Below the pieces are notes generated by a model. It did no database searches and was not told the origin of the DNA. It saw only the letters and a program-made list of their open reading frames with translations. A program made the position numbers and the translations under genes. From Isoetes engelmannii (lineage: Eukaryota > Streptophyta > Lycopodiopsida > Isoetales > Isoetaceae): a stretch of DNA of 20,693 nucleotides. Location: assembly GCA_011763485.2 (NCBI GenBank), contig JAANSK020278824.1, forward strand, positions 1 through 20,693, given 5' to 3'. Shown here piece by piece: positions 8,996-18,664 of the stretch (the first letter of the stretch is position 1; each line of letters starts with the position of its first letter).

Positions 8996-11900
8996 TCATG
9001 ATTGGCACTTGTCCTTTAATGCTTCTTCCAAAGCCTCCACTTTCTTGCTCCATGCATATCTTGTGGTTTCTCTCTCCTGAAACAACATTTTGATAATTTG
9101 ACTTATGTAGCCAAAATTTAACTCAATGGCGTGAGAGCTTATATATGTATATACCTCCACAAACGTATAGTTGGTATGTTCTTGGTAATTGCATTTGCCA
9201 CTAGTTTTGCAATCTAAAACATTTTTCGCAACTTCAATGCCTGCAACAAGATGATTTTTCTTTTCATTGAAAAATTATGTTTGTTAAAAAAAATTACTGT
9301 AGGTTTAGATCTACCACTAAGATAGGCTCCATGGACATATCCATTGTATTGCACACTAGTGTGTTCACCAGCAAAGTAGATTACATCAACTGGAGCCTGG
9401 CAAAAAACAATGATATACAATTATCCAAAGATGCGTATATTGTAACAGTAATATTTTTTTAGAATGCAATGAACCTTAATCTTGTGGAAGTCATTTTCAG
9501 TGATTCCAATGGGCCAGTTTGAATATGTCCCACGAAAGTATGGATTTTTCCACCAATAAGGTACTAAAATATCAACTGGATCAGGAACAGATTTTCCAAA
9601 CATATGTCTAAGGACTATCATTATTTCTGCTTTTGTCTCATCAACTGATTGTTGCTCAATTCGTCTAGACTCATCATCCGTGACAGTGACAAATATGATA
9701 TTGGATTGAGGAAGTTCCTTATCCAAATGCTACGATAACAAGATATGGATACTTGTTAGTGATAAAAATCTATTATGTAGATGGCACGTATAATTATAAT
9801 CTATTGCACAATACTACCATTTATTGCACAATATTATGCTTACTTGCCAACAGGGATAGTATCCCCGTCTTTCATCTGCATAAAGAAATATTCCAGTTCC
9901 ATTTCCTCCAGGCCAAAAGCTATATGGAAATTTCAAAAATATCTTCGTATAGATGGCCATGTCAATTTTGTAGAGTGCAGTCACTTTTCCTTCCTATTAA
10001 ATAATATAAAAAAATAAGCCATGTAGAAAAGTTTGCCTATTGGTCCCCGTGGACGTCAAACAATCTGTTCTATTCTATAAACTATCTAACATTGAGTGCT
10101 ACTTATGCTTCGCACAATATTTAGCAATGGCATGAAAAACCAAATTGCTAAGAGTAATAGTAGAAGTTTTGTTGCTTAGCCAAAAAATGGAGAGTGTTTT
10201 TTCCGGCTCTAGGATCACCATAATGCTACATGGCTCAGCTAAAGCATGTAATTGGAGGTACTCAGTCTGATGACAGGGCCTTCAAGCATGTTATAAAGGC
10301 AACAGAACATTTGCAAGGACCTTCACCTAACCTTTTATAAAGACCTAAGAAATAGAAAAGTTATAAGGTTACAAGAGTCTAGATATATCTAGTGCTCTAG
10401 AATTTCGAGGATCCCCTTCATTTAAAAAAATAAAAAAAATCATATTCTTTGCCTATGATCGAAGTGTTTTGTTGGAAAAATTTTCTAAGCAAAAACAAAT
10501 TATTAGAAAAGGGTATCCAACTCATATCTCGCTGCCCCCCCTTAGGGTGTGGTATGTTTTTGAGTCACAAAGCAGGTGATACGAATGACCCTTCTAATTA
10601 TCGCATGATCATTGTCAACCTGATTTTTTATATCAGTATTACTGAGCAAAAGTTGAAAATCTGAGTAGAACATGCTGAGAAAAGACATCCAACATTTGTG
10701 TAATAATGTGTGTTGATATGTTTGTTCATAATATTTGTTTAAGGGATGACGTGGCAGGTAAAAAGTTGGCGCAAAAGAAAATAAATGGGTAATCAAAGTT
10801 TGACAAATAAAACGGTTTTTTGTCCATGCATATTTGGTGATGGAAAGGAACTGGCCATTTTGGAAAGCAACGATTGAACAAGCCGACTTAAGGCAGGAAG
10901 TGAAATAAAAACCAGAGAATATTTTTCTTTTCAAAGGATATAAAATGCCCATGCCTTGGCTCAAGTTAATACTGGTCATTATCATGCACATATAAACCCC
11001 ACTTTGGCACCTGGTTATTTAACATTAGCGCTACATTCCAGGCTGCCAGCAACTTCTAAGAGCACCATCTGTGTGCGACTTGACATATACATCCTTGAGG
11101 TACTAGATGCGCGTCTTGAATTGCCCAGTCAACAGCAGTCAACATGATCCTCTTTCTACAAGCTAATTTATTATTATTGACCGTCTAGTACTATCATTAT
11201 TTTAAAGGTTTTCCCCTTAAAAACCTTTCGAGGTAGGGGTTTTCTCAATCCTAGTATTACTGGTGTACTAGTTTATTGTATTGGTTCCATGGCCTTTCGG
11301 GCTTCTTGGACAGTAAAAAGTCAATTCAAACAATTAAATTCTATTTCCTTCTATTCTTTCGTATTACTCATATTTTATATTGTCAATGGTCTGGGTCCAT
11401 GTATTTGGTTGTGGAGTATAGGTATTTTCTATATAAATGTTTCTACAGTATTTGTACATAGTTCATTTACGAGGGTACCCGGAGCCGGAGCTGGAGCAAG
11501 CTTCGCACTATGGACACCATCGGGTTTTATCATCTATTCAGATCCGTATCTAGGTAAGAAGGGTGGGCATTGTAAACTAAGTAGATTTTCCAAATCTCTG
11601 TCGCTCAAATTATTGAAAGGCAACAAAGACATCCTTTGTATAAACATAATTTCTGCAATGAGCATTCTAGGAGATTAGAAGTTCTCATGCCAAGGGGTCG
11701 ATTCACGTACCGGTAACGGTGGAGAGAAATGAATGAGGTTGCTCTGCAACACCCCTATACTCACAGTGATTATAGCATATAAGGCATCATATACAGAGCC
11801 ATCTTCTGTGAACACCTTTACTCCTTCCTTAGAATATTTGATTCTCCTCACAACCTTCCAAATTTGATTTTGAGTAGGTTTTCAATGCAGTAAATTTTAT

Positions 11901-13698
11901 GCATTGGGATTGATATATTACCTTGTGTAGTTGAAGCCTTGGATCACTTATAGTTCCGTTTACATGCATAAGGAATTCCTTGGCTAATTCTTCTACAATG
12001 TGTACATATCCTCGTCTGTCTGCCACAAAATATTCATCTTCACCGAAATTGGCAAAAGTTGGATTGGGTTGTGTGTTTTTTAGACTTGTCACACGAGGTG
12101 GCTCTGGATTATATAGTGGTCAGATTCTATCACCCCCTACTGCAACAAAAGTCATAGGAAATAAGGGGAAGTCTGCAAACCTGCAAACTCAAAGTCGTAG
12201 GTCGAATAATCTAGCACCATTTCAACAGGAGTTCTTGGTACCCTACATCACCATGAATTCTGGTTTATTTTGATGACTCCTGTCTAACATTTACCCAAAC
12301 GTTTTTATTGAGGCCCTACTTTCCAAATAATCGTTGTGCTGTCAAGATAGATATATCATCCTCATTATTCCTAGACTTGGAAGAACCAAGCTTCTGGACA
12401 TAATCGAGCTCTGCAGTGGAGATTTTATCAGCTGTTTTGAGCTTCGAATATTCCAACATCCCGCTGCAAACAAGATTATTGTGTATGAGAAGTATTAGTA
12501 ACAAAGAAGTATCAGCTTCCTGGCAGCCTGAGCAGATGGTGTACTTCCCGAGCGTGGGAAAGTACGGGTTCATAAAGGAAACCGTACTGCATGCAGCTCT
12601 CAGCCAAATAATTGAAGGAAGGTAATGCAGGCCACAATTTAACAGCAATGATGATGATGACAGTGATGGAAATAATACTCTATTTGAGACTCCTAATGTT
12701 TTCAGTCAATTGACCTTTATGCAAAACCTAGACATAAGTTGTACCAGGTGTTTGTCATATTGGGCTGCAAAAGTGCGAGAAAATTTCTTGTAGTGAGGAA
12801 ATGAGATGCCTGGAGAGAGGCTTAAAAATAAAAGTAAAAAAAAAGATTATTTTTATTTTTAAGCCCCTCCCCAGGCATCTCACTTTCTCGGTACAAGAAC
12901 TTTTCTCTCACTTAAATCTGGAGACCATCCTACAACAGGACATTCTTGGAAACAAATTACCAACTTGCTTTTTAAGGCGAAACATTCAGCACATTAGTTC
13001 TTTTACTCCGTACGGTAATGTTATGGTGATCAGAGTCGTTATACATGACTCACTATCATCAACGCGCATATTGTGAAAGCTGTTAGCAAATACATGGTGC
13101 AGGGAAGGAATGAATATTAACTACAGGATATTTCTAATGCATGAAGGGATAAGTAGGATAAATAGGTTACATCCTCTAGCTGGATTATCGAGGCTCTTAG
13201 ATTATATTGTTTTCTTTTTGGGCCATATGATGGTGCATTGTTGATGCATTTTTGCTAACTTACAAACACTTACCTGTCAGTGTAAATATTGCTGGAGGCA
13301 TTTTCAAAGTCAGTATAAAATGTTTTAAGGTTGTACTTCTTTGCCAGCTTCCAGATTGGATTTTGATGCTTGCCACCAACACCTTCGACCCAGTTGGCAC
13401 CAATTTCTATCATTTCTCCACTAAAATTTTGATTCTTCATGCGGCCACCAATACGATCAGTGGCCTCAAGTATCAGAAAATCCTTCAAGCCATTGTCAGA
13501 CAGTGTCTTGACTGCCATTATGCCTACATGCCAGCAAAAGTTCAGAACAATGCAATACAACATATTTAAAGAAAAGAATGTACCAGAAATGCCAGCTCCA
13601 ATGATAATCACAGAAGTCCGCTTGTTTGATGCAGCCCCTGAGCTCCATGCTTCCAAGAGAAGCAGCAGCAATACTAAAAGCGCCTTTGGCAAAGCCAT
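8996..13698 (-). CDS. PAO: Polyamine oxidase, secreted FAD-dependent (maize PAO type)
   Basis: Eleven minus-strand exons join in frame: 13698-13584, 13523-13274, 12463-12320, 12242-12181, 12103-11922, 11854-11711, 9993-9844, 9729-9475, 9396-9315, 9240-9155 and 9076-8996. All introns are GT-AG and the sum is 1551 nt (516 residues plus TGA). The order matches maize apoplastic PAO. A Leu-rich signal peptide covers residues 1-23. The FAD Rossmann motif GAGISG is at 34-39, Glu58 sits in [12 protein letters not shown], and IGANWVEGV carries the active-site Glu. Lys316 in [10 protein letters not shown] matches the flavin-proximal lysine as I recall it. GEHTS near 444-448 closes the FAD site. Four N-glycosylation sequons (NAS, NGT, NGT, NYT) and the lack of a KDEL or peroxisomal tail fit secretion. 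By family it oxidises spermidine/spermine, making hydrogen peroxide. The start is the first ATG giving the signal peptide. Two donors (GTTTGC after exon 4, GTTCAT after exon 8) are weak. No break is seen. A TATA-like TATTTAATA lies near 13810. Confidence 0.95.
9994..11710 (-). other. Intron 6 of the polyamine oxidase gene (1.7 kb)
   Basis: This is the longest intron, bounded by donor GTACGT at 11710 and acceptor AATAG at 9995-9994. It is much larger than introns 4 (77 nt) and 5 (67 nt), which suggests insertions. It contains AT-rich DNA, a short perfect hairpin (AAAGGTTTT at 11204-11212 pairing with AAAACCTTT at 11220-11228), and a plus-strand open frame at 11289-11678 with hydrophobic content but no recognised domain. 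A decayed mobile element is possible, but I cannot name one. Confidence 0.6.
12773..12911. mobile_element. Foldback miniature element in intron 2
   Basis: Two inverted arms of about 62 bases face each other across a short A/T spacer. The left arm opens GTGCGAGAAAATTTCTTGTA and continues GAGATGCCTGGAGAGAGG. The right arm, read in reverse complement, opens GTGAGAGAAAAGTTCTTGTA and continues GAGATGCCTGGGGAGGGG. Matching is high with scattered mismatches, and the centre is TTAAAAATAAAA against TTTTATTTTTAA. The element lies within intron 2 of the polyamine oxidase gene (13273-12464), so it is transcribed and could fold in the pre-mRNA. Clear target duplications were not found, so the superfamily is unknown. 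Confidence 0.75.
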
Positions 13699-14890
13699 TA
13701 TGAACCGTGATGACTGATGACTCTCTCAGCCATTTTTTCCTTCTTTTTCCTCTATCTAAAATTTTCTTGATATGAGACAAGAATTCTCGTGCCAAAAGGT
13801 TATGCCTATTAAATAATTGTTGTTTGTAGTGATTTGAAATAGGGAAAGGTGCCATGAAAAGAACTGGCCAAGACAACCATACCAAATATTTGGAAGGACA
13901 CGTATTGTAAATGAAAAGCTACAAAGAAAGAAAGGAAACTGATCAAGACTGTCTTTGTTTGGAAGGTAGGGTTCGTGGCAGGGCGGCGTGGCGTGGCCAT
14001 GGCGGTTTCCGGCAGTCCTTTTCTATGTATGTGGCTCTTCTTATTGTGCCAGAGCTGGCGTAAGCCTCTTCAAAATTGATGCACGCAGGTGTTCCTTTTT
14101 TCCTTTGTAATTTTTTCCATCTCGTCCTGTAATGTAGATCATACCCTGTTGATTTTATTCAGATCAGTCGCCCATTTGTTTTAGATCTCTCGGAATAGCA
14201 TATCCACCATTTTAGGCTGTCAAAAACGTCAGGATCAAATGGCAGTTGTCTATAGTCCTTCACTGTCCAGAGTATGGTCTCCTCCTTCAAGAAGAAAAAT
14301 GTGAGGGAGTCACTATATGGGTCAAATGCATGTGCTAATGCTAGGCAAAGACAGACACAGACGCAAAGTTTTGTTGGGTTGAAATCAGTAGAATTGGTTC
14401 ATCATGTTGAGAATCGAGCTTTTAGTTGTTGTACCTTTCAATCTTTGGCAAAACTAATGGCTTCGACAGGGCAAGGATGCAGGCCTGTGGTGGAATGCAG
14501 TTCTGGCATGGATTTGATTTTTGTATCAGCAGAGTTTTTCTTATTGTAGCAGAGCTTTCTTCTTATTATTATTGTTCTTGCTGTGGCAGAGTTGGCCTTA
14601 CGCCGATTTTACGCATACAAGTCGAATAGGGAGCGCCCAGATTTACCCTGTTTTCGTATGCCGGAAGCTATGTTGAGAATGTGGATGACCCAGTAATGGG
14701 GCCCTGAGTTATTGCAAGGCTGTTTGAGCATTTGCTGATGTACAGAGGTTCTTGTTGGTCTACTGTTTGTGGGCAGTACATCACATATAATATGCTGCTA
14801 GTTGTAATGCAGCACAATTGTTGTGCATTTGTTGATGTGAGAGGGGAATGGCGCGCCCTGAGTTATGGTAGTGTTGTTTGAGCATTTGTT
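13699..14890. other. 5' flank of the polyamine oxidase gene and intergenic DNA
   Basis: No coding region is supported. The part nearest 13699 should hold the polyamine oxidase promoter and 5' untranslated region; a pyrimidine-rich stretch and a TATTTAATA-like box (about 13808-13816, minus strand) are the only candidate elements. A segment starting GCCCTGAGTTAT at 14701 recurs 154 bases later at 14855, and TTCTTATTGT-CAGAGCT motifs recur near 14038 and 14530, hinting at decayed duplications. Confidence 0.4.
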
Positions 14891-14963
14891 GGAAGGGGAA
14901 ACTTCCGGGAGCAGGGGGTTTCGGTTTCCCCCCGGAAACCCCCTGCGACCGGAGTTTCCCTCC
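14891..14963. repeat. GC-rich inverted repeat (hairpin)
   Basis: The left arm begins GGAAGGGGAAACTTCCGG and continues GCAGGGGGTTTC. The right arm in reverse complement begins GGAGGGAAACTCCGG and continues GCAGGGGGTTTCCGG. Together they form an imperfect stem of about 30 bp with a very short loop, rich in G on one side and C on the other. It may be a miniature foldback element or an extruded structure; no gene is associated. Confidence 0.75.
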
Positions 14964-15002
14964 GTAACCTCACGGACCTGGGAATTTCCTTATCAGCGGC
15001 TT

Positions 15003-15065
15003 GCTCATTTTATGTAGAAGATCCAGCCCTGTTCGCCCATTTTATGTAGAAGATTTAGCCCCGTT
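15003..15065. repeat. Two-copy tandem repeat, 32-bp period
   Basis: GCTCATTTTATGTAGAAGAT at 15003 is repeated as GCCCATTTTATGTAGAAGAT at 15035, each followed by an AGCCC-GTT block. Only a few mismatches separate the copies, so the duplication is fairly recent. Confidence 0.8.
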
Positions 15066-15503
15066 TTTTATCTGTAACAAGCTTTTTCTTATTCTTGCAG
15101 CTATCTACAAAAAAATTACAAGATCCAAGGCAAAAGAAACCGATATTTGTTGTTCCGTCCAAAGACTACAGCCTATTCTTTTGAGGCTTCTTTTGAGGCC
15201 TCTTCTTAAGAGCCTGTTTTGTTCTTCTGATGCCTAAAGCATGTATCTTGCCTTGGATTTATGCGCTTTCAAAATTTTGCCTAAAGCTTACCTTGGATCT
15301 ATACACTAAATCCATTCCAAACCCTCTTAAGAACCACCAAACAGCACTGGACTTCGATTAAGACAAACTTTCTCACAGCATCTTCGTATTTTATGAAGCG
15401 GGCATGCAAGAATGCGGGGTCGCCATAGCTAGAAAAAAAACGGGGAAAACATTGAGGAAAAACAGGGGATCAACAGGGAAAAACATGCAAACACAAGTTC
15501 TTA

Positions 15504-15830
15504 GGCTGCGTTTCCATGAGCAGGGTTTGGACCCGACCGACCCTGCCCACCTGCATCCAAGTCGGGTCTGTTTTGGTGGCTCGTTTCCATGGAGTGCAGA
15601 CCCGACCCTGCAGATTACCACCGTTTGGGGAAGAAGATGAAATCACCAACGATCAAGAATCACCAGCAACCGGGCAGGGTCGCTCAGAAGGTCCCCCTCC
15701 CCTTCTGAGAGCCAAGGCGTTTGCTGGGCCACGTGGGCTCTCAGGTCGGGGCAGCAGGCCCATGAAAACAATCCACAGCAATCCCTGGCTTCCAAGTCGG
15801 GTCCAAAACCATGCCCATGGAAACGCACTC
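15504..15830. mobile_element. PIF/Harbinger-like (Tourist-type) miniature TIR element, 327 bp
   Basis: The element is flanked by TTA at 15501-15503 and again at 15831-15833, a target duplication typical of PIF/Harbinger elements. The left end is GGCTGCGTTTCCATGAGCAG. The right end in reverse complement is GAGTGCGTTTCCATGGGCAT, followed on both sides by GGTTTTGGACCCGAC-like sequence, so the inverted ends extend about 35 bp. A third copy of the CGTTTCCATGGAGTGCAGACCCGACC-type motif lies inside near 15587. There is no transposase, so movement would depend on an enzyme made elsewhere. Confidence 0.8.
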
Positions 15831-15849
15831 TTAGACCCGTAGGATATAG

Positions 15850-16366
15850 GGAAAAACTACGAAATACCCTTATGTTTTGGCAAATTTGGCCACGTGCCCC
15901 TAATTTTTCATAAATTTATAGAATGCCCTCGGAGAATAAATCTATAAATCTTGTAGGGAATCACTGCGGCAAATCAGTGTGGAGAATCGTTGTGATAGAA
16001 TCGAAATTCTATGACGGCATAGAATCGTTGATGCAAAATCCATGGGTTATAGAAGTTGTTACTGCTGTTACTGATGCAAAATCGATGGATTATAGAAGTT
16101 GGCACTGCTGTTAGTGAAGCATCCGGAAAAGCCCATATGAAACCTTGGAAAAAGAGGGCATCATACAAAATACGCAAAACATGAATACGCAAAACAAAGA
16201 GGGCATTATACAAAATATGCAAAACATGAATACGCAAAACAAAATACGCAAAACAAAGAGGGCATTTGGTAATACATGAAATTCTATAGGGCAAGATACA
16301 TTGACCAAGGGCATACTGTAAATTTATGAAAAATTAGGGGTATATGGCAAAATTTGTCAAAACTAT
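15850..16366. mobile_element. Mutator-like miniature TIR element, right end truncated
   Basis: The left end starts GGGAAAAACTACGAAATACCC, a form common among plant Mutator-like miniature elements. The inner part of the left arm (about 15872-15932, CCCCTAATTTTTCATAAATTTA) matches the right arm (about 16302-16366) in reverse complement over roughly 60 bases. The outermost 20-odd bases expected on the right side are missing, and LINE coding sequence takes over at about 16366. Two blocks of internal tandem repeats lie between the arms. No transposase is present. Confidence 0.7.
16018..16265. repeat. Internal tandem repeats of the miniature element
   Basis: A unit GATGCAAAATC-ATGG-TTATAGAAGTTG...CTGCTGTTA-TGA occurs twice at about 16029-16115 with a period near 44 bp. 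A second family, AAATACGCAAAACATGAATACGCAAAACAAAGAGGGCAT, is repeated two to three times at about 16155-16265. These arrays make up most of the element's interior. Confidence 0.75.
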
Positions 16367-18250
16367 CACTTTGCTCTCAGTGGTTTACAAGATTATAGCA
16401 AAGGCATATGCAGAAAGATTGAAGTTGATTTTGGGGGAAATTATCAGTCAGGAGCAGTCTGGTTTTTTACCCGGGAGACACGTTCTTGACAATGTCGCGA
16501 CATCATATGAGGGCATGTACTGGGCTAGGCGCACAGGATAGCAGGTGGTGTATTTGAAACTTGACTTTGCTAAAGCATATGACAGTGTCTCTTGGAGCTT
16601 CCTCTTGCGTATCATGCACAAAGTTGGCTTTAACCCCTTGTTTTGTGAAACGGTGTGGAAGCTTCTAAGGTCAGGTAAGGCGGAAGTACTGCACCAGGGG
16701 GAACCTTCTGACATTTTTCCTATCGGAGGGGCATTAGACAAGGGTGCCCTCTGCCGCCGTTCCTATTTCCTATTGTGGCAGAGGGCCTCTCGCAGCTTCT
16801 CCGTTGTGCTCTAGATGACGCTGTTGTGCAGGGGTTGTGTATGGCTGATGGTTCACAGATTGTGTGTAATCAGTTTGCAGATGACACCTTCTTGCTTTTG
16901 GCAGCGTCTGAGGCCAATCTTGATAGGAGTAAGCAACTCCTAGATCTTTTTTCGTTGGCTTCGGGTTGTTTGCTGAACTGGAGGAAGTGTAGTGCCATGT
17001 GGGCCTTGGACACCCCTCCTCCAGCATATGTTCAGGCCTACCCCTAGACACTTGTTCCACCTCATACAGTCACTAAACTTCTGGGTGCCATTTGGTATAG
17101 AGGTTGACAATGCACAAGCTTGGGACCAGACCAGTCTAGGCCTTCAGAGGCACCTGCTCTGGTGGAGAGTGCTTCACTTTCGATGGCTGGGCGTATACAT
17201 GTGGCTACGTTTTCCTCAATAACACTCATGTTTATGTCACTTCTGCATTGCTAGCCCCGGCTTCGAAGTTCAAAGAGATAGTGGCCACAGTACGTAATTT
17301 TGTTTGGGGGTAGCAATGAGTCTGGAGCAGTGGTCAAAGTGGCTTGGAGTAAGTGCATACGTCCTAAAAAAGACGGTGGTCTAGGCATGATGGACATATC
17401 GCTTTACAGTAAGGTCCTAATCTCAAAGTTCATGTGGAGAATTCTTCTGGGGCACACACAGTTTGCTGGGATGCTCTTGATAGTCCAGGCTCTTGAGCAT
17501 TCACGGCCCTTTGGCTAGCCCTCCCACCCCTCTGCCCTGCCTTCGGCTTTGTTCTATCCTTTGGTCTTTTCCTCGTGCTTCCCGTTCCTTCACGGACTCC
17601 TCAAAGCATGAGGAGCTGTTAGGTCATTGGCCGCTCTGCATCCTTCAAACACCTCGCATTCCTCCTCTCCCGTCTTTGGCTGCCCTTGCCGGACGTGCCT
17701 CCACTGGTTTCTTCCATGCATCCTAAGATTTAGTGTAGATGGCAAGATGCGGGTATCTCTCTGGTGCAGGAGTGGTATTCTAAGGACGCCTTCGTTCTTG
17801 GCAAGAGTTCAAGGACACTTTCGGATTGACTGAACGAGACTATGGCATATGGGAAGTTGTGGCAGATAACATCCCTTTGCGGCCCAACCTCGAAAATGAG
17901 CGTGCCTGGGGTTTTGTAGCGGATATTCCGTGGGGGAAGAATTTTGTTCAGACTTGCTACAGACTTCTCACCACACAGCCCCCTTTGCCTCCCTCAGTGC
18001 ACTGGCAATCAAGAGTTCCGAAAACCCAGTATGCAGTGGTATGGTCCAAGGTGTGGGATAAGAACATTATTCCAAAACAGTCGGTTCTTCTCTGGCAAAT
18101 TGTGCATAGGGCAGTGAGGACTAATGCCCGAGTTCATTCATTCAGACCATCTGTTAGTCCTCTTTGTTCAGTTTGTAAACTTGCACCCGAAACAATAGAG
18201 CATAGTTTTGTGCTCTGTGGCGATCTCAACCACATTTTTGCTTCTTGCTC
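16366..18250 (+). mobile_element. 5'-truncated L1-type LINE (reverse transcriptase and zf-RVT)
   Basis: The copy starts inside the reverse transcriptase. ITLLSVVYKIIAKAYAERL and EQSGFLPGRHVLDNV are followed by YLKLDFAKAYDSVSW (motif A Asp) and, near 16740-16800, GCPLPPFLFPIVAEGL in the next frame. QFADDTFLL near 16871 is the catalytic F-A-D-D motif. Further on come GIEVDNAQAW, then KVAWSKCIRPKKDGGLGMMD near 17335-17400. A zf-RVT segment near 17826-18230 has CSVC then EHSFVLC (C-x2-C...H-x4-C). The endonuclease and ORF1 are missing. The copy is dead: a stop lies at 16539-16541, the frame shifts near 16740, 17050 and 17225, and more changes follow. No poly-A or simple-repeat tail is clear at the 3' end. 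Confidence 0.9.
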
Positions 18251-18664
18251 TGCCATATAATCATGCAATTTCATGTTTCTACAAGAAAACTAACAATGCG
18301 TCCTAAGTACGACCTATGAGAGACAATCCTAAGCACTCTATTATCTAGTACAAGATGGTGGGGTGGCGGCATTGCCGTTGCATTTGTTCGTGGGTTTAAT
18401 GTTTGCGTATTATTGGTCTGGTAGATTGAACATTCAGTGATGTACCGCTATCATTGAAGCAAATATAATTGGTGCAACCTCACTATATAGGTTTTAAGTT
18501 GCAATTGCAAGGTTGCTTTAAATTGGCAATAACAACTTGTAAAAACGCTCGTGAATTAAGATTGAATTAAGATCTGGTTCAAAGTGGTGATATAATTTGG
18601 TGCACGCCATCGTATAGTTCAAGTAAAATTTAATAAAGGAGGATTAAAAATAGACAGTTGGCAG
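18251..18664. other. Spacer between the LINE and the mutase fragment
   Basis: AT-rich, with no coding region recognised. If the mutase exon at 18665 has an upstream intron, its 3' end lies here, with acceptor TTGGCAG at 18658-18664. I found neither the mutase's earlier exons nor the missing outer TIR of the miniature element in this stretch. Confidence 0.4.

Noticed and set aside
10500-11150. A possible separate gene inside intron 6 on the minus strand
   Set aside because: The open frame near 10542-10991 has no recognisable motif, and the polyamine oxidase protein needs no exon there.
11289-11678. A 129-codon hydrophobic plus-strand open frame inside intron 6 of the polyamine oxidase gene
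   Set aside because: It shows no domain, no splice or promoter context, and lies in AT-rich intron DNA where chance frames are expected.
11829-12273. Stop codons seen when the middle polyamine oxidase exons are read straight through, suggesting a pseudogene
   Set aside because: With GT-AG introns at 12180-12104 and 11921-11855 removed, the frame is continuous ([10 protein letters not shown] and LQLHKVVRR join correctly).
16150-16265. A CRISPR-like array
   Set aside because: The repeats are directly abutting and degenerate, with no regular unique spacers, and sit within a TIR element in plant DNA.
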